DNA of 64,000 nt from CAZOVB01 sp964583095 (GTDB lineage Bacteria; Planctomycetota; Phycisphaerae; SM23-33): positions 1 through 64,000 of the forward strand of contig CAZOVB010000012.1 of NCBI GenBank assembly GCA_964583095.1. Reading direction: 5' to 3'. Made by a program: the position numbers and the translations under genes. Each line of letters begins with the position of its first letter. Position 1 is the first letter of the stretch. Shown here piece after piece: positions 17,084-26,523 of the stretch. Under the pieces are notes generated by a model, which saw only the letters and a list, made by a program, of their open reading frames with translations, searched no databases and had not been told where the DNA came from.

Positions 17084-18255
17084 ACTCCTCCCTGCCCCTG
17101 GACATGGACCGGGGCCTGGCTGCCTGGGCTGTGGTCGAGACCGACCCGGACGTGGGCAGAAAGACACCCGAAGCGCCTCACCCGTATCGAGGCGCGTTCC
17201 AGCGCGACCGCGACCGCGTGCTGCACTGCTCGGCTTTTCGTCGGTTGGATTTCAAGACCCAGGTCTTTGTCCCCCATGAACACGACCACTTCCGAACCCG
17301 ATTGACCCACACGTTGGAAGTCGCCCAGGTCGCCCGAACTCTCGGCCGGGCGATGAGACTCAATGAAGACCTCATCGAAACCGTCGCACTGGCCCACGAT
17401 CTTGGACACCCTCCCTTCGGCCATGCCGGCGAGGCCGCCCTGGACAAACTCATGGCCGACCACGGGCGATTCGAGCACAACCGCCAGTCCCTCCGGGTGG
17501 TGGATTACCTGGAGCATCCGTATCCGGACTTTCGGGGCCTGAACCTCACCCGGGCTGTGCGGGAGTGCATCGCCAAGCACGAGACGCGCTACGATCTTCC
17601 CATCAGCGAGGATTTCGACACCTCCCAGCCCAGTCCGCTGGAGGGACAACTGGTCGACCTGGCCGACGAGATCGCCTACACCGCAGCCGACACCGAAGAC
17701 GCCCTCCAGGCCCGCTGGCTGGGGCGGGACCAACTCCAGTCGCTCGAGCTCTGGCGTCTGGCCTGGGACCGGGCCCAGCGTACCTGGCCCGACGCCCGGG
17801 AAATCCACAAGGAGATCCGCGCCTGCAAGCTCCTGGTGGCCCTGCTCTGCGACGATGTCCTGGCCTGTACGACCCGGAACATCCAGGCCTCCGAGCCCGG
17901 GTCCGTGGAAGATATCCGAAAGGCGGGGGGAAAGCTGGTTTCGCTCAGCAGCCCGATGGCCTCGCACCTCGATGCCCTCCAGAGCTACCTGCTCGAAAAC
18001 GTGTACACCCAAGGTCCCAACGCCCGCAGGGAGCAGCAGGCCCGGCAGATTTTGACCGAACTGTTCCAGGCCTACCTGGCCGATCCGGCCCGGCTGCCCG
18101 ACCGCTACCAACAGCGCATCGAGCGGGACGGACTGCACCGGACGATCTGCGACTACGTGGCCGGAATGACCGACCGGTTCTGCCACCGGGAACACCGCAG
18201 GCTTTTTGATCCGGCGGCCGATGCCGCGGACCCGCCCCGGGAACATTCGTCATGA
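17080..18255 (+). CDS. dgt: dGTP triphosphohydrolase-like HD-domain protein
   Basis: A 391-residue HD-superfamily triphosphohydrolase that removes triphosphate from deoxynucleotides, adjusting dNTP pools. The metal site is made by the H in TRLTHTLEV and the HD pair in LAHDLGHPPFGHAGE (residues about 100-116), with a further HN in RFEHNRQSLRV and DLADEIAY near residue 195. The N-terminal RDRDRVLHCSAFRRL segment is diagnostic of the Dgt family. GTG 17080 overlaps the stop of the HIT gene and has GAGG nearby; ATG 17104 is a weaker alternative. The frame is open far upstream through the HIT gene but that part is a shadow. Substrate preference beyond dGTP is not predictable. Confidence 0.9.
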   Translation: MNSSLPLDMDRGLAAWAVVETDPDVGRKTPEAPHPYRGAFQRDRDRVLHCSAFRRLDFKTQVFVPHEHDHFRTRLTHTLEVAQVARTLGRAMRLNEDLIETVALAHDLGHPPFGHAGEAALDKLMADHGRFEHNRQSLRVVDYLEHPYPDFRGLNLTRAVRECIAKHETRYDLPISEDFDTSQPSPLEGQLVDLADEIAYTAADTEDALQARWLGRDQLQSLELWRLAWDRAQRTWPDAREIHKEIRACKLLVALLCDDVLACTTRNIQASEPGSVEDIRKAGGKLVSLSSPMASHLDALQSYLLENVYTQGPNARREQQARQILTELFQAYLADPARLPDRYQQRIERDGLHRTICDYVAGMTDRFCHREHRRLFDPAADAADPPREHSS

Positions 18256-18661
18256 ATATCCGGAGAATTACGTACAGGGCTCTTGTAATTCTACGAAGCT
18301 GTGGTATTTTCGTACTGTAGTCATATCCAACCGTTTGCCCTGGGAAAGGGCACCGTTGCATTTCGCGGCAAAATCGGGTTTCAGAGGTCTTGGGGCCTGT
18401 TTTGGATATGAAGCAACAACCACGAATTCCATTCATTGCTCCAGCCGTTGTATTCGGACAGGGGGCTGGAGCCCCTACAGACCGCCGTGGACGGGGCGAG
18501 CCGCGGCGGCTGTTTTTATAGACACTCCAGGCCGGAACGGGGCGCTTGTGGCCCGAACCGCAGCGGGATTTTTCAAGACGCCTGTCCCTTCGGGTCGTTA
18601 TACTCAATAGAGAGACCTGTCAGGCCCCACGGGCAAAGAAGGGGCCGGAAAGGGCGAACCT
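18256..18661. other. Intergenic region with terminator, no gene recognised
   Basis: About 400 bp between dgt and the DUF4159 gene. It is less GC-rich than its surroundings in its first 150 bases. It contains a GGGGCT/AGCCCC mini-hairpin around 18463 and an intrinsic terminator at 18482-18517. A TATACT hexamer at 18599-18604 could be the -10 box of the downstream gene but has no matching -35 box. Confidence 0.5.
18482..18517 (+). terminator. Intrinsic terminator downstream of dgt
   Basis: CCGCCGTGG (18482-18490) pairs with CCGCGGCGG (18501-18509), including one G-T wobble, around a 10-base loop; CTG and five T follow. It lies about 230 bases after the dgt stop and probably closes the HIT/dgt transcript. 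Confidence 0.65.
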
Positions 18662-20191
18662 ATGAATATCTGCGCAATTCCACGGGCCCTGCTGCTTGGC
18701 GCTGTCGCCGCGGCGATTTTCGCCCCGTCCGCCGGGGCCCAGCAGTGGGAGAACCCCAAGGCTAAGGTCCCTCCGCGGGCCAAGCCCAACCGGCAGAGTG
18801 CAGCCGAAGGCCTCCCGCCCCTGCCTCTGCCCGCAACGCCCCTGCGGCGAAGCGAGCGAAAGCGACAGCCGGCCCCGCCGACCCTGGTGGGGATGATCAA
18901 CTTCTCCCAGAAGGAATTCGAAATCGTCCAGGGTCGCCGCCGCGAAGTCTCCACTTTCCCCACCACCCGGATCGATATCGAACAGTTGATGCGTTTCGCG
19001 AACCATCGCCTCCGCGTCCGTTACCGTTTCCAGATGACCGATCCGGGCCGGTTCTCCTGGGACCCGGCCGAAATACCCCTGCTCTATGTCACCGGCTGGA
19101 CGCAGATGCCCCAGCTCTCCGACGCCCTCCTGGGCCGACTGCGAAGGTACCTCTACGACGGGGGAACCCTCGTGGTCCATGCCCAGTGCGGCCGGGAGGC
19201 CTTTCGCACAAGCGCCCGAAAGCAGATCAACCGTCTGTTCCCCCAGCGGCAGCTTGCCCGGGTGGATATGGATTCACCCCTGTTCAATGCCTACTACAAG
19301 ATCCAGCAGATGCGCTACCGGGTGGACGACAAGCCCTTCGTCTCCCGTGAACCGTACCTGGAAGCGCTCTACCTGGGTTGCAGGCCCGCGGTGATCTTCT
19401 CGCCGATCGACCTGAACTGCGGCTGGGACGTGGTGAAGAACCCGATCCAGGGCGGCGTGCTCTATCATCAGAACGACGCGCTGCAACTGGGGCTCAACAT
19501 CATCACCGTCTGCCTGGCCAACTTCCAGTACGCCCGGAGCTGGGGCGTCAAGAAGGTCTACCACGAGGCCGACGATGCCACGCGGGATCAACTGGTCATC
19601 GCCCAACTGACCCATGAAGGCGACTGGGACCCCACACCCCACGCCCTGCCGAACCTGATGAAGTACATCCAGCAGAACACGACCCTCAACGTGCAGTTCA
19701 AGCGCGAAACCATGGATCTTTCCAGCGTGGACGTCTTCCGCCACCCGGTGCTCTACATGACCGGGCTGCGGGAGTTCCAGTTCAGCCAGGTCCAGGTCCA
19801 GAGGCTTCGAAGCTATCTCAAGAGCGGCGGGGTGCTGATTGCCGACGCCGCAGCCGGGCGGGTCGCCTTTGACGCCGCCTTCCGCAAACAGATCGGGAAG
19901 GTCCTGCCCGGGGCAGAGTTGAAAATCCTTCCCCTGGAGAGCCCCGTCTACCAGATGCCCTTCAAGATTGGTCGCGTGGCCTACACTGAGCGGGCCAAGG
20001 CCCAGCACGAAGGGCTCAACGTGCCGGCCCTGCACGGGATCTTCATTGACGGTCAGCTTGCGGTGGTGTATTCCCCCTTGAGTCTGGCCAACGGCTGGGA
20101 GCAGATGGGCTTTGCCTACAATCGGGGCTACGCCGACGCCGATGCCCTTCGCCTGGGTGTGAATATCATCGCGTACGCGCTGACGCACTAG
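18662..20191 (+). CDS. Exported protein with two DUF4159 domains
   Basis: A 509-residue secreted or periplasmic protein. A signal peptide (residues 1-26, ending SAGA|QQ) is followed by a proline- and arginine-rich linker (to about residue 75) and two DUF4159 copies (about 78-300 and 305-509). Each copy shows the same series: a PLLYVTG or PVLYMTGL strand, an LRRYLYDGGTLV or LRSYLKSGGVLI turn, an RTSARKQI or FDAAFRKQ helix and a YSP or FSP strand followed by LGLNII or LGVNIIAYA. The fold resembles a glutamine-amidotransferase-like Rossmann domain without catalytic residues. DUF4159 is frequent in planctomycetes and its function is unknown. A flippase gene follows 37 bp later. Two relatives at 53.7-58.2 kb carry extra N-terminal repeats. 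Confidence 0.85.
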   Translation: MNICAIPRALLLGAVAAAIFAPSAGAQQWENPKAKVPPRAKPNRQSAAEGLPPLPLPATPLRRSERKRQPAPPTLVGMINFSQKEFEIVQGRRREVSTFPTTRIDIEQLMRFANHRLRVRYRFQMTDPGRFSWDPAEIPLLYVTGWTQMPQLSDALLGRLRRYLYDGGTLVVHAQCGREAFRTSARKQINRLFPQRQLARVDMDSPLFNAYYKIQQMRYRVDDKPFVSREPYLEALYLGCRPAVIFSPIDLNCGWDVVKNPIQGGVLYHQNDALQLGLNIITVCLANFQYARSWGVKKVYHEADDATRDQLVIAQLTHEGDWDPTPHALPNLMKYIQQNTTLNVQFKRETMDLSSVDVFRHPVLYMTGLREFQFSQVQVQRLRSYLKSGGVLIADAAAGRVAFDAAFRKQIGKVLPGAELKILPLESPVYQMPFKIGRVAYTERAKAQHEGLNVPALHGIFIDGQLAVVYSPLSLANGWEQMGFAYNRGYADADALRLGVNIIAYALTH

Positions 20192-20228
20192 ACAGGCGCC
20201 CGGCCTGGATACGAAAAGGCGAGGGCCC

Positions 20229-21734
20229 TTGGATCGAGTGCAGAAGAATCTGCTGGCGAACTTCCTCTCCCAAGGCTTCGTCCCGCTGTGCATGCTCATC
20301 GGGATTCGCTTCTACAAGTCCATGATGGGCCTGGAAGCGGTGGGGCTGGTGACCTTCTTCGCCGTGCTTCGCAGCCTGGCCAACCCGCTCGATGCCGGGC
20401 TGAGCCTGACGCTCAATCGCGAACTGGCCCGGCTCAGCGCACGTCCGGGGGGGCTGGGCCGCATGCGCGACCTGCTGGCGACCACCGAGGTGATCTTCTG
20501 GCTGGTCGCCCTGGCCCTGGGGGCCGGTATCGCCGCCGGCTCAGGCCTCATCGCAGGGCACTGGCTCAACCCGCGCAGCCTGGGATTCGACACCGTTCAA
20601 CTCTCCCTGGTTCTGATGGGGCTGGCCCTGATGCTCCAGTGGCCCTTCGCCCTGTATCGCGGCGGGCTTACCGGGATGCAGCACCAGGTGGCCCTGGCGA
20701 AGATCAACCTCGTAGCGGCCGGGGTCGGCTACCTGGGGGTTATCCCCTTCATGGCCGCGACCCGCGCGACGGCCCCGGTGTTCTTCGCCTATCAGTCGGT
20801 GGTCCACCTGGGCCAGACAATGGCGGCTCGGTTCGTGCTGCGTCGCTGCCTGGGTCGCACCGAGAGATCTCCCCGTTTCCGATTCCGCCTGCTCAAGTCG
20901 TCGTTTGGCTTTGCGGCCGGCCTGACGGGCATCACCTTGACAGGCCTTGTCATCACCCAGGCCGACAAGCTCTACCTGAGCAAGGTTCTCAAGCTCGACG
21001 GTTTTGCCGACTACGGAATGATCGCCGTGGGAGCGATGGCCCTGGGCAAGCTCTTTTCGCCCGTCTTCCAGGCCGTCCAGCCAAGACTGACCCAACTGGC
21101 CCATACGCCCGATGCCCGTGAGAAGATGCGAAGGCTCTACCACCAGGGGTGTCAGCTGGTGGCTGTCCTGCTCCTGCCGGCCTGCCTGACGGCGGCGGCG
21201 TTTTCACGCGAGATTCTCTCGCTCTGGCTCGGTTCCGATCAGGCCCACCGTGTCGATGTTCCCTTTGCCGTTCTCGCACTGGCCATGGGTCTAAACGGCC
21301 TGATGATGGTTCCCTATGCCCTGCAACTTGCCCACGGTTGGACGAGGCTTCTGCTGTTCTCGAACCTGGCGGCCATGGTCATTCAACTGCCCGCACTGGT
21401 AATACTGACCAACCGGCTGGGTCTGGCAGGAGCCGCTCTTGCCTTCGCCATCCCGCAGGTGCTGTATGTGACGGTGACGGTGCCCATCATGCACCGCAGG
21501 CTTCTCCGGTCGGACCTGCCGCGCTGGGTCTTCGGGGATCTGTTGGCCCCCCTGGTCGCCGCAGCCTCGGTGGTGGGGGCCTGCCGTCTGATCCGGACAG
21601 TCCTGCCCTCGGGCCTGGCCGTGGACATCCCGCTGCTGGTGGCGAGCTGGCTTCTGGCCACGGGCGGGGCACTGGTGGCTGCCGGGCATCTTCGCGCTGT
21701 ACTGGTCCGGATGCTTCGAACAGCCCGCATCTGA
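20229..21734 (+). CDS. Polysaccharide/lipid-linked oligosaccharide flippase (MATE/Wzx superfamily)
   Basis: A 501-residue integral membrane protein with about 14 predicted helices, no soluble domain and the layout of the MOP exporter superfamily (Wzx/RfbX). It would flip lipid-linked glycans to the periplasmic side. Features include an N-terminal NLLANFLSQGFVPL helix and a central TQADKLYLSKVLKLDGFADYG motif, the second matching the D-.-.-.-LS---G-..-.G-Y signature that opens the second six-helix half in these transporters. The start is probably TTG 20229 with GGCGAGGG upstream; GTG 20238 is an alternative. No glycosyltransferases lie beside it, so its glycan cannot be named. Confidence 0.82.
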   Translation: MDRVQKNLLANFLSQGFVPLCMLIGIRFYKSMMGLEAVGLVTFFAVLRSLANPLDAGLSLTLNRELARLSARPGGLGRMRDLLATTEVIFWLVALALGAGIAAGSGLIAGHWLNPRSLGFDTVQLSLVLMGLALMLQWPFALYRGGLTGMQHQVALAKINLVAAGVGYLGVIPFMAATRATAPVFFAYQSVVHLGQTMAARFVLRRCLGRTERSPRFRFRLLKSSFGFAAGLTGITLTGLVITQADKLYLSKVLKLDGFADYGMIAVGAMALGKLFSPVFQAVQPRLTQLAHTPDAREKMRRLYHQGCQLVAVLLLPACLTAAAFSREILSLWLGSDQAHRVDVPFAVLALAMGLNGLMMVPYALQLAHGWTRLLLFSNLAAMVIQLPALVILTNRLGLAGAALAFAIPQVLYVTVTVPIMHRRLLRSDLPRWVFGDLLAPLVAAASVVGACRLIRTVLPSGLAVDIPLLVASWLLATGGALVAAGHLRAVLVRMLRTARI

Positions 21735-21750
21735 AAATCCCTGCCTGGGC

Positions 21751-22074
21751 TTACTCGCGCTGGTCTGCGTCGTCGACCCCCTGGGTAAGGGTCTGCTCGA
21801 TTCCAAGAACCGCCGCCTGGAGGTGCTCATGTGACTTACGAGACTTACGAAACTCCGACAGGTCGTCCAACACTTCCTGCAGGCTCTGGTCGGAAACCTG
21901 GGCGAAGATCATCGTGACATTTCCCGGATAGATCTGGGAGCCCTCGTGCTTGCCGCTGCTGTCCTTTCCTTCGATCCTGGCGATTCGCGAGTAGTTCTCC
22001 ACTTTGTTCTCATCCAGAATGCGCTCGATCTCCTCGACAAACTGGAAGGGAAATGTCAGGTGCACCATCTTCAT
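21751..22074 (-). CDS. PII-like small protein of the PG0541 family, RND-associated
   Basis: A 107-residue protein with the alternating beta-alpha-beta pattern of a PII-like ferredoxin fold (VHLTFPFQF, ENYSRIARIEG, GNVTMIFAQV). PG0541-family proteins are found next to RND transporters and are thought to regulate them or sense a ligand. Here its ATG overlaps the stop codon of the RND pump gene by 4 bp, so it is the third gene of the efflux operon. The central loop (KDSSGKHEGSQIYPG) is where PII proteins bind effectors. It has an acidic C-terminal tail. The ligand is unknown. Confidence 0.8.
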   Translation of the reverse strand: MKMVHLTFPFQFVEEIERILDENKVENYSRIARIEGKDSSGKHEGSQIYPGNVTMIFAQVSDQSLQEVLDDLSEFRKSRKSHEHLQAAVLGIEQTLTQGVDDADQRE

Positions 22075-25000
22075 GTATTCGCCTCGTTTGGGGTCTCGTT
22101 CTGGGCCCCGGAATCGCCGGTAAGCTTGTCGCGTAGCTTTGTGGCCGTCTCATTAACCAGCGTGTAGAGCACCGGCAGGAAGACCAGGGTCAGCACCGTG
22201 GTGGCCAGCAGCCCGAACGCCACGGCCACGCCCATGGGGCTCCGGGCCTCGCCCCCCGAGCCGAATCCCAGGGCGATGGGAGTAATGCCCAGGACGGTTG
22301 AGACGGTCGTCATCACGACCGGCCGGAACCGCACCCGGGCGGCCTGTCGGGCAGCTTCCCTGCGTGAAAGACCCCTTGCGAACAAAACGTTGCTGTAGTC
22401 GACCATCAGAATCGCGTTCTTGGTGGCCATCCCTGCCAGCATGATCAGGCCGATAAACGCCACGATGCCCAGAGGCAGATTCAGGGCCCACAGGGCGGTA
22501 AAGGCTCCGACGCCCGCAAGGGGAATGGCAATGAGAATCACCAGCGGCTGCAGGAAGGATTCGAACTGAGCACAGAGCACCAGGTACACGAACAGGACCG
22601 CAAGCGAGATCGTCAGCAGCAGGTTGCGAAACGATTCCTGGAAGTCCTGCGTCCGGCCGGTAAATGTATAATCGAAAGGGCGGCTGAGCTGCGCATCGAG
22701 GTGATCTTCCAGTCGCCCCACGGCGCTGCCCAGCGAGACACCCGGGGGGGTTGATGCAGAGAGAGTCGCCGACCGGACCAGGTTGAAATGGTGGATCGCG
22801 CTGGGGCCCACGCCTTCCTTTGTCTCGACCAGGTCGGCAATGGAGACCAGCTCTCCATCGCGGGTCCGGGCGTAGAGTGTGCGAACCTTCTCGGGAACCA
22901 TTCGGCCCTTCAGGACGATCTCCGGAATGACCTCGTACCGCTCGGTGCCCCGCTCGATTTCCGAGATATCCGGCTCGCCCAGCAGGTAACGGAAGGCGTT
23001 GGACAGGGAGCGGACCGTAACGCCCATCTCGTTGGCCTTGTCCCGCAGGGGCCGGACGTCCAGTTGCGGCTTGTTGAGTTTCAAGTCGCTGTTGACTCCC
23101 GTGTACTGCCTTTGCCTGCGCATCCAGTCCATCACCTCCTGTTGTCTCCGGGCCAGTTCGTCCAGTTGAGGATGCTGAAGGACCAGCTGGATTTCCGCCC
23201 CGGTGGCAATGGCGCTGCCGCCGCCTTCGATCACGTAGGCCCGGCCGTAGGGGATGCTACGCAATTGCCTGCGCAGTTCCTGGGCGACCTGGCTCTGGTG
23301 GAGGGGTCGCTTGTCGCGGGGCACGAGTCGCACGAACGTAACGCCGTAGTTGACCCTCCCCGGCCCGGCCCCACGGGAGAGCCCGATGACGGTAAAGAAA
23401 TGCTTGATGTCCTCCCGTTGGGTCAGGACCTTCTGGATTTCCCGCGCCTGGGCTTCGGTGGGCCCCAGTGTCGTGCCCTCGGGCATCTCGAAGGAAATCA
23501 TGAACTGCGAGCGGTCGACGTTCGGGAAGAATTCCGTGGAGAGCCGGCCGGCAAGGAAAACCGATACTCCCAGGGCGCCGGCTCCGATCAACAGGGCGAT
23601 CAGCGGGTGGGCAAAGGCCCCGTCGAGCAGGCGGCCGTATCCGTCGCCCAGGCGTTGGACCTGCCTGTCGAGCCAGCCTGCGATTCTCCCCTGCCGGCCG
23701 GTGGGCTTGAGAAGGCGCGAGCAGAGCATCGGAGTCAGGGTCAGGGCGGTGAACGTGGAAGCAAAGACGGTAAGAGCTACCGTCAGGCTGAATTCGAAGA
23801 AGAATCGCCCGATGATCCCGGCGGTAAAGGCCACCGGCAGGAAGACGGCCGAGAGGGCCAGCGTGTTGGCGATGGCAGGAAACGCCACCAGTGTCGTGCC
23901 CACCCGGGCGGCGGGGCGCGCCTCACTGCCTTCGTCCAGCGAGCGTTTGGAGGATTCCAGCACCACCACCGCGTCGTCCACCACGATCCCGATCGCCAAA
24001 ATCAGCGCCAGCATGGTAAGGGTATTGAGGCTGAAGCCCAGAAGGTTCATCAGGAACATTCCCGCAAGCAGGCTTGCCGGGATCGAAAAAGTAGTGATCA
24101 GCGTACCCCAACCGCTGCGGAGGAAAACCAGCACCACCAGGACCACCAGGCCGGTGGCCAGGAAGATCGTGAAGAGCAGGTCGCGAATGCTGGCCTCGAT
24201 GTACTCCGAGTCGTCCGTGGCGATGGTGTATTCCAGCCCGGCCGGCAGGTCCGGAGCCAATTGCTCCATCCGTTGGCGCACCGCCCGGGCCATGGCCACC
24301 GTGTTGGCTTCGCTGCGTTTGACGATTCCCAGCCCGACCGCCTGTTGGCCGGTAAAGGATGCTGTCTGTCGATCATTCTCGATCGAGTCGTAGGCCTTGC
24401 CCACATCTCCGACGCGCAGGGTCGTATCCCCGCGCCTGGCCACGATGATCCGGTTGATCTGACCGGGCCGGCTGAGCTGACCGTGGATCTTGACAAGAAA
24501 CTCCCGGTTCCGGCTTTCGATCCGCCCGGCGGGAATGTCCACGTTGTTGGCCTGGATGGCTCGGATCACGTCGGAGGCTTCCAGCTTGTGGGCGGCCAGT
24601 CGTTGCGGATCCAGGCGGATTCTCACCGCGTAGCGACGCTTGCCTCCGACGATCACGCGTCCCACCCCTCGCAGATTCTCCAGACGCTCCTTGAGGGTCT
24701 CATCGGCGTACTGGCTCAGTGAGACCGGGTCCCATCTTTTGTCGCCGGTAAGGGCGATCCACAACACCGGCCTGGCGTCCGGATCCAGCTGCCGAACGAT
24801 CGGAGCTTCAATATTGTCCGGCAACTCGCGTCGCGCCCGGTCTACCCGGTCCCGGACATCCTGCGTGGCCACCTTGATGTCCCGATAGAGCTCGAACTCC
24901 GCCGTAATGGTCGCAACCTGCGCCCGGGCCGTGGAGGTGAGCTTCTTGAGCCCCTCAACAGTGTTGATCTCCTCCTCCAGCGGCTCGATGATCTCGGTCT

Positions 25001-25175
25001 CGATGACTTCCGGCTCAGCCCCGGGCAGAACCACGTTCACGCTGACGACGGGAAAGTCCACGTCGGGGTTCTCCCGAAGCGGCATCTGGATGTATCCCCA
25101 TACCCCGAAAACCGCCAGGGCCAGAAAGACCACCAGCGTCAGAACAGGGCGGCGAATGGCCAGGTTCCAGATCAT
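22071..25175 (-). CDS. RND-family multidrug/solute efflux pump (inner-membrane subunit)
   Basis: A 1034-residue RND transporter with the complete family architecture: an N-terminal helix (RRPVLTLVVFLALAVFG), a first periplasmic porter domain, six helices from about residue 335, a second porter domain (about 560-860) and six more helices. The proton-relay aspartate pair is in GIVVDDAVVVLES (TM4) and the matching polar residue lies in the TM10 region near ATKNAILMVDYSN. It should form a trimer that exports hydrophobic compounds through a tripartite complex. It overlaps the adaptor gene upstream and the PII-like gene downstream by 4 bp each. No TolC-type outer-membrane gene is present here, so one encoded elsewhere must be used. 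Confidence 0.96.
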   Translation of the reverse strand: MIWNLAIRRPVLTLVVFLALAVFGVWGYIQMPLRENPDVDFPVVSVNVVLPGAEPEVIETEIIEPLEEEINTVEGLKKLTSTARAQVATITAEFELYRDIKVATQDVRDRVDRARRELPDNIEAPIVRQLDPDARPVLWIALTGDKRWDPVSLSQYADETLKERLENLRGVGRVIVGGKRRYAVRIRLDPQRLAAHKLEASDVIRAIQANNVDIPAGRIESRNREFLVKIHGQLSRPGQINRIIVARRGDTTLRVGDVGKAYDSIENDRQTASFTGQQAVGLGIVKRSEANTVAMARAVRQRMEQLAPDLPAGLEYTIATDDSEYIEASIRDLLFTIFLATGLVVLVVLVFLRSGWGTLITTFSIPASLLAGMFLMNLLGFSLNTLTMLALILAIGIVVDDAVVVLESSKRSLDEGSEARPAARVGTTLVAFPAIANTLALSAVFLPVAFTAGIIGRFFFEFSLTVALTVFASTFTALTLTPMLCSRLLKPTGRQGRIAGWLDRQVQRLGDGYGRLLDGAFAHPLIALLIGAGALGVSVFLAGRLSTEFFPNVDRSQFMISFEMPEGTTLGPTEAQAREIQKVLTQREDIKHFFTVIGLSRGAGPGRVNYGVTFVRLVPRDKRPLHQSQVAQELRRQLRSIPYGRAYVIEGGGSAIATGAEIQLVLQHPQLDELARRQQEVMDWMRRQRQYTGVNSDLKLNKPQLDVRPLRDKANEMGVTVRSLSNAFRYLLGEPDISEIERGTERYEVIPEIVLKGRMVPEKVRTLYARTRDGELVSIADLVETKEGVGPSAIHHFNLVRSATLSASTPPGVSLGSAVGRLEDHLDAQLSRPFDYTFTGRTQDFQESFRNLLLTISLAVLFVYLVLCAQFESFLQPLVILIAIPLAGVGAFTALWALNLPLGIVAFIGLIMLAGMATKNAILMVDYSNVLFARGLSRREAARQAARVRFRPVVMTTVSTVLGITPIALGFGSGGEARSPMGVAVAFGLLATTVLTLVFLPVLYTLVNETATKLRDKLTGDSGAQNETPNEANT

Positions 25176-26350
25176 CGTGAACCGCCCGAGTCATTGGTCC
25201 CGTTCTGGGCCGCCTGATCCCGACTCGATCCGGACGTCTCTGGCGGTTTGGCCTGGGAGTCGGGTCCTTTGACAATTCGAACCCGCTGGTCTTCCTGGAG
25301 CTTGTGATGACCTGTGCGCACAACCGTCTGGCCCATCTCCAGGCCACTGCGGATCTCCACGCGCCCGGGCTTGCGCAGCCCGACCTCCACCGGCACGGCC
25401 GATGCGTGGGAGTCTTCGACCACGTACACCCGGTACCCTCCCTGGGAAGCCACCAGGGCTTCTTCGGGAATGGAGGGGACATCTCGACGCGTTTCGATCG
25501 TCAACTCGGCCGAGGCGAACGCCCCGGGCTTGAGCTGCTCGTCGGCGTCCTCCACCACGGCTACCAGTTGAAGCTGACGTGTGGATGGATCGACCGTAGG
25601 GGCGACATAGACCACGCGGGCCTGGAAGGTCTTCTCGGGCCAGGCATCGACCGACAGATCCACTTCCTGTCCGGAGCGCACCTTGCCCATGGCCTGCTGG
25701 CCCAGTGCAAAGCGCACTTCCAGGTTCGAATCGGTTACAAGAGTGGCCAGCATTTGACCCCTTTGGACGTAGTCGCCCACGTCCACCCGATGGTCCGACA
25801 TGGTCCCCGAGACCGGCGCACGAACAAGGGTATCGTCTATTCGCTGCTGGAGCAGGCCCATCCGGGCCTCGAGCCCCTTCTTCTGATCAACAAGCGTTTG
25901 ATACTCCGTTCGAGCCTGATCGACTTCATCAACGGTGGTGGCATCCTGCTCGCGAAGCTTTCGGATGCGCTCGAGCGTCCTGCGGGCGTTGCCCAAGCGC
26001 GTTTCCAAGGCTGCCAGTTCCGCCTCAGCGCCGGCCAACTGCTCTGAGAGCTCCTTGCTGTCGATCCGGAAGAGGATCTCCTTTGCCTGGACCTTTCTGC
26101 CTCGCTCAAAGCCGATCTCCTGGATGAATCCGACAGCATCGGGCCGGATTTCCACACGCTGGGCCGCTCGTAGCGTGCCGATCCCGCTGAGGGTCCTGGC
26201 GAACGTTCCACCGGAAACCGCGGCTACCTGTACGGCGGGGGGATCGGGCTTGGACGAAGAATCTTGCTTCCGACAACCGGGCAGTGCCACCAACCCGGCG
26301 ATCAGGAGAGCCGTCAGCCATCGTGTTGTGTTCGGATAATCAATACGCAT
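25172..26350 (-). CDS. RND periplasmic adaptor (HlyD/AcrA-type membrane fusion lipoprotein)
   Basis: A 392-residue membrane fusion protein linking the RND pump to an outer-membrane channel. The N-terminus is a lipoprotein signal with lipobox LPGC (cysteine near residue 25). The lipoyl/beta-barrel halves flank a coiled-coil hairpin (about residues 90-165, rich in Leu, Glu and Arg heptads such as LAGAEAELAALETRL). The barrel and membrane-proximal domains follow (DDTLVRAPVSGTM, then TVDPSTRQLQLVAVVE). ATG 26350 is chosen because it gives a clean signal peptide; the frame extends 30 codons further upstream without one. It is the first gene of the three-gene efflux operon and is preceded by a hairpin-rich leader with an intrinsic terminator. 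Confidence 0.94.
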   Translation of the reverse strand: MRIDYPNTTRWLTALLIAGLVALPGCRKQDSSSKPDPPAVQVAAVSGGTFARTLSGIGTLRAAQRVEIRPDAVGFIQEIGFERGRKVQAKEILFRIDSKELSEQLAGAEAELAALETRLGNARRTLERIRKLREQDATTVDEVDQARTEYQTLVDQKKGLEARMGLLQQRIDDTLVRAPVSGTMSDHRVDVGDYVQRGQMLATLVTDSNLEVRFALGQQAMGKVRSGQEVDLSVDAWPEKTFQARVVYVAPTVDPSTRQLQLVAVVEDADEQLKPGAFASAELTIETRRDVPSIPEEALVASQGGYRVYVVEDSHASAVPVEVGLRKPGRVEIRSGLEMGQTVVRTGHHKLQEDQRVRIVKGPDSQAKPPETSGSSRDQAAQNGTNDSGGSR

Positions 26351-26476
26351 GAGCAAAAGACAGTCCCTTGGCGTCTGGAGTATCCTATACAGACGACCGG
26401 CTACGAATCGGGCATCAGTCAGCCGAGGATGGTTACGCAAGAAAGGGCGGATGGTCCAGGCAGATAATGTCGGGAT

Positions 26477-26523
26477 AAAAAAACAGCCGGTGGGGGAAAG
26501 GAGGACGAAAACCCCACCGGCTG
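26477..26523 (-). terminator. Strong intrinsic terminator in RND operon leader
   Basis: A perfect 12-bp GC-rich stem (26484-26495 with 26512-26523) followed on the minus strand by seven T (26483-26477). It points toward the adaptor gene, so transcripts from the TATAAT box at 26571-26566 should mostly end here. Confidence 0.85.

Noticed and set aside
22788..24722. 644-codon plus-strand frame opposite the RND pump
   Set aside because: Shadow of the pump gene with low-complexity composition and no recognisable fold.
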